This document shows positions 46,305-61,300 of a stretch of DNA of 64,000 nt, piece by piece. The notes under the pieces were generated by a model. The model saw nothing but the letters and a program-made list of their open reading frames with translations. It was not told where the DNA came from and searched no databases. The number at the start of each line of letters is the position of its first letter. Within the stretch, counting starts at the first letter, position 1. A program made the position numbers and the translations under genes. The DNA is from Bugula neritina (taxonomy: Eukaryota > Bryozoa > Gymnolaemata > Cheilostomatida > Bugulidae), in the NCBI GenBank assembly GCA_964035545.1, contig OZ037768.1, positions 19,900,700-19,964,699 on the forward strand. The letters are read 5' to 3'.

Positions 46305-49300
46305 GTAAGTGTTTAAATTCATGCAAAATAACATTCAACAGTATAAAAAATGTTCATGCGTAGTTGTTCAAGTTTCTTCCATGCAGACAGTTCATTATAT
46401 TGAGAGTCCATGCAGTCACTCTTCTATGGCATGCAGCAATCTTTTCTGTATTATTTTGTTTGTAGACGGTCCGTGTGTCTTCAGACCAGGGGAGGAATCG
46501 TTCCTCAACTACACGGACGGGGATCTCGGTGCCTCGGAGAGGTATCCGGGAGACAAGGTCCACTTGGCCTGCGACTCGCCAAGGTGGGCCTCTGAGTGCC
46601 GGCATTGCGACCCAACGGTCCAATGTCGGTACGAGATCAGCGGGCCAGGGCTTGTTCGCAAGCTCTGGTTGGTGAAGCCTGAGATCAAGCTTCACTGCCG
46701 CGGTGAGTTTCCACTGACAAAGCTCTCAGTACACTTGCTCTTGCAGTCTTGCATCAATGTGTCTGTGTGGTGTTTAATGCAGGATTGCAGAATGCTTTAT
46801 CTTGGCTTTCTTTTCTGCTTGCTGAATTCATGCCAACTTTTACATGCAGACGTTTCTTATCAGATCAAGTCTTTTCTAGCCATGGTCTTTGATAGCTCGT
46901 GGCTGGCATGCAAATGTTGTCTTTTTTAACAATCAGATTTGCTTTTAAAAGTTAATGTTTATTCGGTTGCTAAGAGACGATTATTCCCATTTTATTGTTG
47001 TGCACCATGCCTCTTTATGATGTCATCATATAAATAAATTGCTCTTTTTATATTGAAATATTTAATATCTTACTTATTTTGGAATGCAGCTAGCATTACC
47101 AGTACATCTAAATAATAAACAAGGGAATTACCAGTCCTTATTAAATGTACTGTGCTGTCACATGTGTTAGGCTATTCGATTTGTTTCATAATTATAAAAT
47201 AATTGTTTATATTTATGTATATTTTCAAAGCAAGACGTGTTGTTTATAAGCTAAAAATTGAAATGATTTAGCGAAAATTATGTTCACTTCTTTTATGAGA
47301 TCAAGTTGCCAGTAATATTACAGTGACATTTTTAAATTTTAAGAATAAATTCCTACAGCTGTTCAATTATTCAAGCTTCTCACACCGAAACTAATCATAT
47401 TTTTAGTGCAATAGTCTACAGGCTTTGGCAGCACATATTAAAAAAGGCTAGCTTCTAGTACTTAAACTTTAGTTTCATCAAAAATTTAAATTAAAAAATA
47501 AATTTTGTCAAATCCTTAAGAGCAATGAGGCATGCTGTGTAATAAGACCAAATTCTAAATTTGAAGGATTTTTTCTGTAGCTGTGAACAACACCTGTCTG
47601 TCATCCGATCTCAGGCTGTCCCAGCTGATCTCCTCCGCTAATGTCTCTATCCAACGGATACCCTCCTACTCCTACACTGGTTATGGCCTGCCTGCTTCCT
47701 GTGGAAAAGATAAGATTGGCGTTTCTCCTAATGGCACATACGTTCCGTATGAGGTGCTCTCTTGCATGTAAGTACCTATTAGTAACATATACAGCATGTA
47801 AATACCTGTTAGTAATATATACAGCATGTAAATACATATTACTAATATATACAGCATGTAAATACATATTACTAATATATACAGCATGTAAATACATATT
47901 ACTAATATATACAGCATGTAAATACCTATTAGTAATATATACAGCATGTAAATACCTATTAGTAATATATACAGCATGTAAATACATATTAAAAATATAT
48001 ACAGCATGTAAATACATATTAGTAATATATACAGCATGTAAATACTTGTTAGGAATATATATATAGCATGTAAATACCTATTAGTAATATATACAGCTTG
48101 TAAATGCATATTAGTAATATATAAAGCATGTAAGTACCTATTAGTAATATATAAAGCATGTAAGTACCTATTAGTAATATATACAGCATGTAAATACCTA
48201 TTAGTAATATATACAGCATGTAAATACCTATTCCTAATATACACAGCATGTAAATACCTGTTAGGAATATATAAAGCATGTAAGTACCTATTAGTAATAT
48301 ATAGCATGTTTAAAGATTCGCATTCAGTTTCTAGACTGTAGTTTGAGTTGAAATGATTTCCTGTACAAGACATGGTAGTCGAGTTCATCTCTTGCCATCT
48401 ATACAACTTGCTTACTAGTTTTATACCATTTATGTAGGCCTTCCACAACTAGCTGGGAGCGAAGTGATGCTGCCAATTCCATCAATGAGTGCATTGCCAT
48501 TGACTCAGCCAATAGGAACCTGGCTCTCATGAGGCCCACCACTCAGAGCTCCACTTCCACAGGAAATGCCAACGTAGCTGTTGACGGTGTGACTAACTTC
48601 ACTTCAGGTGGAGACGTCTATACCTCAACCCTCTCCGCACCAAACCAGTGGTGGCGAGTAGATCTCGGCCTAATTGTTGGACTTACAGATATCATTCTGG
48701 TTTTCCCCAACAATGAAGGTAAGACAACTTCCCTCAACACTATTAGCTAATATTTGCCTAGAGCCATTGGCGAGGGTGCTGTAGTTATCTATGGTGCTGA
48801 AAAACTAAAGTAAGCTTTATTTGTCAGTTATAGATGCAACATTATTAAATATGCTGTCACCAAGTTGTATTAATCATGTATACAATATAAAATATTGCCT
48901 ATTACGTTGTTTTGTTATCAAACTTACATTAAAGATATGGTATTGGTGTGCAAAGTCTTGGTAAACATCAGTTAAATCTAAAAAATGTTATGGAAAGCTA
49001 CAATCTTCACATTGTTATGTTTGAAAATTTTGTATGATTTTGATTACATTTTATCTTCATTCGTGTTGTGTCATGTTTACATGTTGTGTGCTCATAGCCC
49101 TGTACAAGCACACGCACCGAATCCTCGTCCTAACATCAGTAGTGAGGCTCACTGACACCGACCCATCTCCCGACGACTTAGACTGGACAGTCTCCCATCT
49201 CTACTCTCGGATCCCTGACGGCCAGCGTCTCCTCCTTCCAGTTGCACCTGAAGTACCTGCCAGGCATGTGGCACTTCTCTCTACGCTGAGCCAGGGGTTA

Positions 49301-52300
49301 GCTTTCCAAGAAGTTGAGGTATATGGGACAGGTGGGTGAAATAAATACAGAACTGAAAAATAATTTGTTACCTATAAGCTACAGAATATACGTAACTTTA
49401 AATATGTTGGAGTGGAGGCAATATTTTTACAAAAAATAAATATATATATTTTTATAACTTATAATTTTTCCTCATGTTTTTACTCACTTCTATTTTTACT
49501 GTAACAGGTTTTAATGATATAAAAAAAAGAGATGTGCTGAATAGTCAGTGGTTGTTAGTGGTTAATGGCGTATGTATTGCTTAGGCCTTAGGTCTTGCGT
49601 CTATATTGCGTCTGTATTTCATAGGCATTTATATTGTGTATGTACTGCGCATGCATTGCATATATATTGTGTATGTATTGCTTATGACCTCATTTAGAGA
49701 ACATTGCCATGTTCAAGCCTACTGTAAGCAGTCTGTACGAAGAATACTGGTACTCTCGGAGAGTTACTGATGATGTCATTGGTGATGAGTACTACTTCAA
49801 GTCTGTTGAAGGGAGTGGCCAGTGGATAATGATTGACTTGTTGGACATGTACTGGTTGATTTCAACTCACGTGTTTCCATCTGGTAATCACTTCCTTCCT
49901 TCAATCTGTTTACAGTGACTCAATTTACCAAATTTTTACTTGATTGGAATGTATGAACTAAATAGCATTTTAATAGTTTGAAAGCATCAGAAGAAGTCAT
50001 ATGTCTTGTTTATCTAGCTTTAATAGTTTTTTTCAAATTGAATAACTGTTTGGTCATTTAGATTATTAGTATGAAGTAACGTATGTATAAGTTCTTGGAA
50101 AAGAGGAAGCTTCTATTTGTAAATTGTAGCTGTTTATATATCCGCTTTCACAAGCCGTGTTAAACTTGTTGTGTTGTATGATACTTTCCTTTATGTGATA
50201 TTTAGTAACATTTAAAGCAAACTATGTCTGTTGCAGAGGAGCTGAACGACGGTGGTAACTTCACTGTGCACGTAACAGCTGACCAGGAGCTGGCCTACTG
50301 GAGTATTAATCCAGCCTCAATGAGGTTCACGTATCACCTAGTTCGCTCTGTCGAGGAAAACCACGTCACTTTCAACAAGACTACTCTAGCTAGAACAGTT
50401 GCTTTTCACTCTACCAGCCCTCTCGGCTTGGCCTTAGAAGAGATTGTCATCTTTGGTGAACAAGTCACCGGTATGTAGACCATCCTCCTCCGGGAATAGA
50501 ACTATATAATTGGTTGCTATAACTCGTTGATTGCGCACAAACATGTTCAACATTCATTATCATGTGTCATCCAATAGAAGCAGGTTGAATGTCATGGATT
50601 TCTATTTGCATTTGTCTTCTGCCATTCATACACACTCTGCGTTTGCTGTACTGGTGTAGCATTTAGAGTTAGGCTGACATCAGAGCAAGTTATTTGATTG
50701 GCTGTGCTTGTATTCTATAGGCTCTCTTCTCACGGACTCTAATGTCACGTTTCTCGCCGGGTACAGCGGTAACAACGCCAAGCTAGCAACTGACGGTCTG
50801 CTCGGGACCATTGCCCTCTCTTACAGAAGGTCATATTCGTGGATGAATGTGAGACTCGGTCAGAACTATCTGGTGGAAAACATGATGGTATTCTGGAACT
50901 TCTCTCTCCAGCATGGTCAGTACACTTAGTATTGAGTACCAATGTCTTGTCGTATGTGACTAGTTGGCTATACTATCTGATTGTGAGAATGATTGATAGA
51001 ATATCAACAAGGAAAATATTGAGTCTATTAAAGATTACTCTTTGTTTTTAAATATAGTTGCTTGTTGTATGTGATATTATGTACTGTACTGTATTAGTTT
51101 ACCTTCAGAAATAACTTAGAGTGCTGTAAAACATCCTAAGTTACATATTTGCCATGTTTACAGACACACCCATTCGCCAGACTTTGGTCTACACCACACA
51201 TTTGTCTGCTGCACCATCTAACCACACCTATGGTACCTTCTGGACTCTTGATTTCAATCAGACGAGGGATAGTCTAGCTCAGTATTTCTCCTATGAAAAA
51301 AGTCGCTATGCCAGAGACGTAAGGATCGTACTGACCGGTACTGATATACTCAGGATCAGAGAAATCATGATCTTTGGACAAGGTAGTGTGGATTCTTCTA
51401 CATTGTTAGCTACTCTAATGATGATTACTATATAATATTTTAAATATCTGTGTACTATATACTGCAAAATTTCTCTAATACATTACTCACCAATATCTCT
51501 TCAGTTAAACTGCCAGAACAGTAAACTCTTATTTGTATGTCGACTTATAGGTTTAGTAAATTATTTTATATTTCAAATTTACTGGCTGCATGGAACGTTT
51601 AGATTCAAACCAGGCTTCTGCTACACCCATGGGTTGGCCTGGTTGGTTATCACTTTACCTAGCGGTAATGCTCTGATGCTCCTCTAAATAATTTGTATTT
51701 CAAATAGTTGTATTGATAAATCATGGAATATTAGCCAGTGTAGGTTTGTTGGTTTGTGTCATGTTAGCCTAATATTATTTAACTCGGTAAGAGTATCACC
51801 GTTTACTTTGTATATACTCTTTACCTAATGCACTTACTTCTAGGAAAATTACGTTTTAATAAATGTGTTCATTTAATTTACCAGCTACATATTTCTTGTT
51901 TTAGCTGATAATTCAAGTGTATGCCTGATAGAGGATATTGATTCGGAACTCCCTGAAGTTTATATTGATAGTAAGATTATACTAGAGTCAGTGTCTGACT
52001 ATATCCGGACGGGAGAGAATATTTCTCTTGTCTGTCCTCAAGGTCAAGGTTTCAACACATCGTCTCAAGATCTCTCATTGGTTGAAACTCTAGTTTGCTC
52101 GTGAGTGCTCATTTTGTTTTGTATATTCTTATCTGCAATTCAAGCACCCAGAAAGCTACAGTTTTTAATATGAATTCTCATATGAAGAATAGTGTGGTGT
52201 ATGTTTTTAAAACTTCTCATTTGGGGGGGGGGGTATGTATTTACCACCTGAACATGATAGCATTATGGTGAGAATATGGGGCTATGTATAATGTTGAAGC

Positions 52301-55300
52301 TGTGAGTTAACCTTATATTTCATGTGTTTAACTATGTATGTTACCACTGTTTACTTGTTGCAGGTATGACTATAGATGGAGCACTGCTGCATCCGATTCT
52401 GTTCCATGTTCAGGTACGCCATTTTCTCATAGTATTTATATAAAAGTTTGCTGTGTATTTTGTCATTGCAACTGTTTAGTTTCAGTGATTTGAACCTATT
52501 AGGATGTACAGTACTAGACAGATTAAAGATAGAAAAAATCACGTTGCTAAAACGTCACACTCACTCTCGGTTTAACACAAATAATTCTTTGTTACATTTT
52601 TAAAGTTACTTTTTTAGGTTTCAGTATCATGAGCATCTCCTAGAAACATTTATACAATATTATTATTTATTATTCTTATATTATTATTTTGTTAATGTTG
52701 TAGAGTGTTCCTTTACAGCAGTTGATGTTTAGGGCTTTAGTAAATACAGGATTTCATATCCTCACTGACTATGGTGTCGTACTATTACATAACTCTTATA
52801 TAGTCAGCACTGTCACAGCTCTGCATGTAAACATAGGTTTGCTGTATTTAGTGTTTTTATAATAATATAAGTGAGTTTGCTTTACAGAAATAGTCTGCCA
52901 GCCCCCTGAGGTGTTGTACGATTTCCCTGGCTATTACACTAGCGACAACCTTATCCCATTGAACGCCACCATTTTCCTTCGGTGTGGAAATGGAGTGTTC
53001 TACAAGTCTCGGTGTCTTGAGAATGGCAATCTTAGGATCGGCCATTGGATTCCTCCCCTGGATTGTGGTAAGTGTTACGGCACTTGTTAGCTTTGCGTGT
53101 GGGTAATTGAAGTACGAGTATTGCGTTGTTTTCTGACTGTAAACATGTTTCATATAGTTTACTTGTATTGCATTTATTTAAAATCTCTGATAGATTTCTG
53201 GTGTAGTTTTGTAATAAAAATTGTACTAATAGTTACTTGTATGTAAAAATTGAAAACCTGAAAAAATGGCTTTAAAGATAAATGCGGTATACTTTATTGG
53301 TTTCAAATTAAAATTCGTATTCTTGCACCTTTGAAAACTTAGCATTATCTCAATGAGTTTATAAATATCATTTACTTTATTTGGTGAAATATGTTTAATC
53401 TGCTACCCACAGAGTACAGAGAGTGTTCTCTGGCTGAACAGCCTCACATCTGGCAAGCAGAGTTAGAAAGACACAGGCTATCCATTTTCTCTGATTCTAT
53501 TGAAACTGGTGTGAAAATCAACTCGACTATCGAGTTTGTGTGTCAGAGTGGTTTCTCCGGTAACTCTTCTTACTACGTCTGCACCGTGTAAGTATAATAC
53601 GTCTGCACTGTAAAATACGTCTGCACTGTGGAAGTGAAAGTGTCTGCACTGTGTAATACGTCTGCACTGTGTAATACGTCTTCACTATATAATATGTCTG
53701 CACTGTGTAATACGTCTGCACTGTAGAAGTGAAAGTGTCTGCACTGTGTAATACGTCTGCACTGTGTAATACGTCTTCACTATATAATATGTCTGCACTG
53801 TGTAATACGTCTGCACTGTAGAAGTGAAAGCGTCTGCACTGTGTAAATATGATACATTTGAATCATGTTGATCTCATCACTGTTTCGTGTTTCCAATTTG
53901 CTAACATTGCTAAGCGACTCATTAGATAATGGAATCTATAACTCTGTTGATTTAACTGGATAGCTAGGCAAACCTCAGTTACAGAATCCATTCAACTGAA
54001 ACATGAAAAGTGACAATTTTGTTATTCTTATAAATTATTGGTTAAATTATATATGCCTAGAAGTTAATTTTCTATTGTTTTTGTGATTTATATTATTATT
54101 ATATTATATTATTTTACGTTATTTTTTCAGAGATTCATCTGCAAAACCTGTTCTTTCTCCACTTAGTGAAAACATGTCGTCTTGCCAGCGTAAGTGTTTC
54201 TATATAGCTCACGCATTTCTGATTACACTTTCAATTACAACTACAAGCATCAATATAATGAAAATGTTTTGAACACAACAATGCCTCTTTGCTACAGCAA
54301 ACATCTGTCTCGCACCATCTGTTGCTCACTACGCTGGTTACACCAAACAGTATACTGCTGACTGTATAAATGGTAACTCATGTCAAGTTGGAGAGACTGT
54401 GGAACTGAAGTGTGCAGATGAGGAAACAGAAACTCTGAATAAACACATCTGTGAGAGTTCTTCTAATCAGACTGACTGGTTCCCTCAGCTCACCTGTGGT
54501 AAGTTCTCTATTTGGAATGCAATTCTTTTTTTTAACAAAGCATCATTGGCTATGTCAAACACAGCTGTTCTCCGTAAGATGGTTATACTATTTTTCTGCC
54601 GCCGCTTTTGCAAGCAACTTCATTTGTAGTGTATTGGAGGTATTATTCATGCTTACTATTAGGGTTTTATTCAACAAGACCCATAATACTGAAATACTTT
54701 TTTTCTAGCCTGTTTTCAGCCAAATTCTTAAATTGCAAGTCCAGATTCTCTAATTGATAAATCACTTTTAAGCTATGCATTTGCACCATTGTGTGAAGTC
54801 ATGTGCGATTCATATACCTCTTTGGAATAAAAATTAAATATATGATAATTTATGTGCTTTTACATTACTTTACTCAATTTGGAAAAGGGCAATATAAACT
54901 GGTTACTAAATGTATCGTATTATGGTAGCATGGTACGTGCTTTTACAAGTGCTACATAATGGTAACTGGAACAAGGAAATTGTTGTTATTTTTACTGCAA
55001 CACCAGATAATATGCGTTATTATGTTACAGAACTCCCCTGTTCAGCTCCAGTGCCACTCTTTGGCTATAGCTGTGAAGTGGGAAGGGAAGGTTTAGAATC
55101 TCAAGGTCAGAGGTTTCCTAATGGCACAACGTTTCCATGTGGCTGTTCAGCGGGATTTAAAGCTGGTGAGAATATTTACCTTTTTAGCTGCTGTCATATA
55201 GACTAGTATGTATATATAAGCTATTTATGTTTACCGCCTTTTTCAATAAGAGCACATCACTCGACTCTAATTTGTAATTTGATGTATTTGCAGTGAGCGG

Positions 55301-58300
55301 TCTTAGCTCATCTTTCATAACATGTGATGGACAATCCGGAAACTGGATACTAACTTCTTCATCTTCATGCTTGTGTAAGTTTAGTTTTTAAATTTTTCTT
55401 TAGGTATGAATGTTCCACATGCATTTTTCAAATGATGACCATTCATGTTTAATTTGTTTAATCTATTTTTCCAATTTTTTGATAACCTGATTTAAAATAC
55501 ATCTACATATCAGGCCATTTTTTGTTGGATATTGTCAGACCATAAAGCAGCTTCACATGTTAAATATAATAAGATATACGATGCAAAATTGATTACACGA
55601 GTTGTTAAAAGATATAAATGCAAAGGTGATGACACGGAGTATTTGAAGGTGTACATAGAGAGTTATTTATTAGAACAATATGTATGTTGAGGGTATGCGT
55701 TGAGGGTAAATGCTGAAGAGGACATCTTGGAGGGTATATGTTTGAGGGCATACATTGAAGTATATGTGTTGGAGTATTTATACATCTGCCACCTCTTTTT
55801 AGTGGAAGCAGAGCATGTTGAGCATCATAACCACTCACAGATGATCTTCACACAAGTTGGTTCAAAACACATTCTGGCAGTTCTGTGCGACACCGGCTTT
55901 TACCTGGAAACTAACTTTCCTAAAAGGATGGCTTTGATTGAGCTTCCACCAGTCGGCTCGCCTTTTCAGCTCAGTTTCAGATGTCTGCGTAAGTGTGTTT
56001 TTGGATAAAACCATGCTTCCACTAGCAGTATGTTTTCAGCACTAGGACATTGCGTCAATTATTATACCTTTTTATACTTATTATCTTCACCGTTGGTTGA
56101 TGATTTCAGCTGGATGTACGGATACTGACCTTTTGTCTAAAACAGCAAACCTCACACTCACGCCAAGACAGAGCATGTATAGACCGAGTGCATTTAGTGT
56201 AGCAGCTCTCGGGTGCGAAGGCTCACTGGAACTCACACTCCTTCCAGGTACAACAGCTACAGTTTTTCTGCGTGGTGCACATATTTAACGTGTGGCTCAA
56301 CAAACAATTGGCTGCCTCTTAGATCATTTTCAATGTTTTTTAATTATGTTATCGTCTAATATTGGGGTTATTCTGTTGTTTTCTCAGTCTCTGAGCGATT
56401 TGTACGCTGCATGCTCTCTACGGCTAATGATACTCTTGCTGCTACCTGGGAGAAACCAGCCATTGATAAGATGGTTTGCACAAGTAAGTAGGAATTTGTA
56501 ACATCAATGTGGTGTCAAAGGTTTTGTCTAACTAGTAGAGTGTGGTATTATAAAATAATATTTTCATTCATTTTGTTCTTTATCAAATTGGATGAATAAC
56601 GCTACTAATATAACATTAATATTATGTCAAGGAAGCTAAATTACTTTTAGTAGTTTTATAAAAACAAAAGCAATGTTCATAAAAAAACACAGTTTCTTTA
56701 GATTTTTCATTTGTTACAGTGTCGTCACCAGAAAAATCATTATGTTGTACTTAATGTAGATAGCATGATCATTATAACTATAAATGTCGTACATGTATAT
56801 AATTTGTTGTATTACTTTTCAATAATTGTGAAAAGCTGGTGCCGAATATATTCAGACAATGACAGGAGACCTTCTCTAATTTAAGATAATTAAAAGTTAT
56901 AGATGAGTAATATAAAATGGCCATGTTTATTAGGAGTAGCCAATGAAAGTGGTGTGACACAAAGGATGACAGCAAAGACACACGGACCATTGAAATTCGC
57001 TGACCTCATACGACTGCTGAATGTGCAGCCTCGGCACATCACCGTCAGCTCACAGTCGCGCAGCAGAAATCTCCTCATAGACTTCATTCTGAATGAGGAT
57101 TGGATCTCTGACTCCAGCAACGAGGAATGGATTGTGATTAATCTCCATAATTATTTCACCATCATGTCTTTCCATCTGTACTCCAGGACATGGCGTGAGT
57201 GTCTGTCTAGACCAATAATATCTAAGTGTAGCATCAACTCTCCGCTGCTCTTTGGGTTTTGACACAATTTTATTATCACGTATCACATGTTTTTCTTTTA
57301 TTATTAAGGGTTGGACAACTGACAAACTGTTTAATCTGCAAGAACCTTTAGATGGTATGAAAAATTAATTTCTCTCGTGTCATACTTTTAGAGAATCAAA
57401 CAAACTCGGAACTTCAACTGCTCTCAACCATCATATGTGGTGAAGAGTTGCCCCCTCGTGCTAATGTCAGTCTATGGAAAACTCTTAATACTACTACACC
57501 TCCAGTAGATTCTACTGTATTAAGATATGACTACCCTCTCAGGAGTGTCTACTCTTGTAAATTGGCTATAGTTTCAGATTATGGCAGGATTCAACTGAGT
57601 GAAATTGGTATCTATGGATATGGTAAGGCATGAGATGTAATAACTACACTAACGTATTAAAAGATGGTAGCTGCATAAACTTTTGTAAATTTTGTTGAAG
57701 GCACGTGTAATATTTCTTTTTCATTTTTGCAGTCTATTTGAACCTATTTTAGGCCAATGTCTTGTCTAATGCAATGTTATCAGTATAACTTTTTAAATTC
57801 AAGGAACATTTTAGCTTCTGTTGTTTTTCACTTTGTCAAATTTTCACTACATAAGTTGCAAATTCTTGCTTTGTAGGAAATCTTATTACAAATGCTGCAT
57901 TCAACAGTAGCAGCTCCGTTGACAATGCTATTGCAGCTAATGTTGCTGATAGAATAGCCATTTCAACCAATCCAAATACATATTTCCAATCTGCTGATGT
58001 AAGTGTCCAATGGCTAGCCATGTACCTTCGTGATAGATACTTTATTCTGGATATTGTGCTGGCAGTCAATGGTAAGCATCGGTCATACTTGGTTTTGCAT
58101 TTGCGTGTGATTCCGTATAAAGATATATTTTATTGTAGTTATTGTAAAGTTTACAGAGAGAGGTAATTTTAAGTATTTGCTTGGCATGTAAACAACCTTT
58201 TGTTAATTTTTTTAGGGACCAATTTAGCGGTTTCTAGTTTAGCAGTGATCACTGATCACTTGAAACATTGAATTTCCAAACTCATGAGGCATACTTTTTT

Positions 58301-61300
58301 CAATTATACTTACTTTTAAGCTCTATATGCTCAAATGACAATGATCTAGCTTATGGATCCTTTATTCCAATTTTTATTTAGATCGAAATTGTTTAAGTAT
58401 TTTTGGGAACATAATATCCAATCTGGCAGCCACACATGCTTTATCACATGTATGTAGGTCTCATCATTTAAATGCTTTTCATAACTGAAGTATTGTTGTT
58501 TTGTAGAAGAAACTACAGCAAACATCTCTCTCTTCTACAAGCTGGATATAGATACTTCAGCTATTTATGAATCAGGAAACAGTATGTGGACTGATATTGG
58601 TTCCTTAAGTGTAGACTCACCAAATGTTCTGATAGTCAGTCACCCTGTGGATGTGTTTGCTAGTCACCTGGCTGTGGTTGGACAGAGTCATCATAGTCTT
58701 ATTATTAATGAGATAATGGTGTTTGGTTACACTCTCAGTAAGTCATAGCTAAATTGTGATTTGTTTGGCTGTTGCTTTAGTTGAGCCTATTTTACTGTGT
58801 CGGCTGATCAAATTTGTTCAGCACCTCATCATTTTATTATAATATTATGAATATCTTACAAATTCAATGAGTCAGAGCTGAGTGTTATAACATTGTACTG
58901 ATCTGATTTTTTGTTCATTTACAACTCAACTTATGTTACAGAAAACTTTGCTGGTGATGGTGAGACTATGCAGAGTTCAGAAGAATTGGTGGGAGTAACT
59001 GGAGCTGAGAATGCAGTTGACGGTCTGATATTTGATGAAAGTGTTTATTCTCAAACAGAATCAGGTGGACATCAGTGGTGGAGAGTGGATCTGTTGGCTT
59101 TACACAGAGTTTATTCCATTGTCATTTACTCTAGTCTGGAGGGTAAGTGGTTGTTTCGTTTTATGTTATTAGTGACCTGGCTAATTGCTTCTGCAGAATT
59201 TGCATCATTGTCGTGATAGTATATATCTAGTAGTTGAAAGTTTTGTAGTTGTCTTGTTTAACTGTAGCATTTTATTTCAGGTTCTCCAGCATCCAATATC
59301 CAAGTGATGGGTAGTCAAGGTGTAACTGCTGCAAACCCACATCTGTACAAAAATACATGGGCTATAAAACTATATAATGGTATAGCATTTGTATCTCCAT
59401 ATCGTGCCGTTCACTTGGACCAATCCAAACTACTCCGTCATGTTGCTATACTATCTGAAAAGGATGTTGGCTTACTACTGACTGAAGTAGAGCTCTTTGG
59501 AAATGGTAACCTTTTGTAATTTATGTTAAAGTTTGAAGATAATAAGTTGGAACTTTTCAAGTACACAATATTTTTATAAAAGTTATATAAATAAATAATG
59601 AAATATTGAGTTCAATTTCTAGACCTGCTAACACCCATAGTCAATAGTACTTTTTAATTTTTACTTTAAAGGGTTTTTCAGTAAATAGTTCAACTTGATT
59701 CAATTGAGTTGTCTTGCATTGTCCTCAAAATTATTATCTTGCATCGACTTTCTAGAATACAGTCAAAGGAAATGGTTAGTCTTTTTGATATCAATATTTG
59801 ACTATTTATTCTTCAAAAGCTTTATTGATTCAAGTGAAAGCATTTAAAAATTTATAATTCCATCAGCTATCAATGTCATTAAAGCTTTTTTAATGCTACT
59901 GACTATTGACTCATTATGTTTTTTTGATGGGCATCAACTACATGTATTACTAGTAAAAGTAGAGGCATCACTTGCAACATTTTGCTTATGCAGAAATATT
60001 AAGAGAGTGCAAGATTGTACTTCACCACCCATGTAAAGTTACTTGTTGTTTGTTTGTTCCAAAATTCGGGCTCATCTTCTTGAGTTTTAGTTATAAGCTG
60101 AGTTGTTTGGAAGGCCTACATTAGTTAATGATTCTGAAGACGTACTTTGAAGAAGATTTTTCTGGTGTGCCAAAATTTAATTTTGAAACTTCTTGTCACA
60201 CAATGAAGCAAAGAGTCGAAGGTTAAGAAAGTTCAATTGTATAATTTTAGATCACTTTGATATAGAATTATTTGATTTTAGATAACACCTGTGTTTTCAA
60301 ATTTGGTGAAGAAAGCTACGCTAATTTAGCTGAAGATGTTACGGACTTTAGACGCAGATATCCTGGAGATTCCTTTAAACTAAAGTGTCCTCAGTCTATG
60401 TCAATTGTTTGTCCCAACTGTTCAGCTACAGTGAAATGCTCTCTGAATGTTGATGGTAGTACTGGTGTATTTGACATGTTCTGGAATGTAACAGAAGAAC
60501 AGAAACTCTACTGTCAAGGTATCATGACTCATTCTTTTACTAATCATGTTCTGCTGGTTTAATTGTAATTATTATAGCAAATTGTCTCTTAATAATACAG
60601 TGAGGATTTAATTTCGCTGTCATGTTGTCTATCAAACAATATTTATATTATTATATCTTACTGATTATCATGTAAATGATGGGTTTTTCAATTCCTTAGA
60701 TCATGTGATTTGTGATCCCAAGAGCTTGAACTGGTCAGAGATGGGTTTACCAAGTTCTGTGGAACCACTCAGTTCTGTGGATTTTGTTTTATCTGGTACT
60801 AAGTTGTCTTACCAATGTGGCTCTGATAAGATTGGAGTATCTGCTAGTGGAAGGATGTTGATGTCCGGATCAATTGTTTGCAGGTAAATTTTTTAGGGAC
60901 TCGTTACACAGACATCAACTCTCAATATTAAATAAAATTGATAGCATACAATAAGATACAACTAGATACATGAGTGTCCTGTTTCTAGTTCTGAAGGATT
61001 ATGGATTGCTGGTGACCCAGAGAACACAATTACCAGCTGTATTAATCGTACCACATCGGAAATTAACCTGGCTATTAATAAAACTACAGACATTAGTTCC
61101 ATCTCATCTGGGAATCTTTCATATCTCGTTGATGGATTATTTGATACTTCTGGAAGTTCTGTTGAGATTCTGTCTACAGACAGTGAAGCTAACCAGTGGT
61201 GGAAGATTGACTTATTTGCTATATATGGTATCCGTGAAGTCATTCTCTATGCCTCTAATGGTAAGGCTTCATGCTTACATATAATGAACTACAGAACACC

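Noticed and set aside
47764-48307. CRISPR-like array with 30-bp units
   Set aside because: Units are directly tandem without unique spacers, and the genome is eukaryotic.
47601-48448. Minus-strand open frames rich in MYLHAVYI repeats
   Set aside because: They arise from the 30-bp minisatellite read backwards, overlapping a conserved plus-strand exon.
54399-54708. Additional frames after lectin exon 16
   Set aside because: They run past the exon-16 donor (54498) into intron sequence; the following exon at 55031 joins in phase without them.
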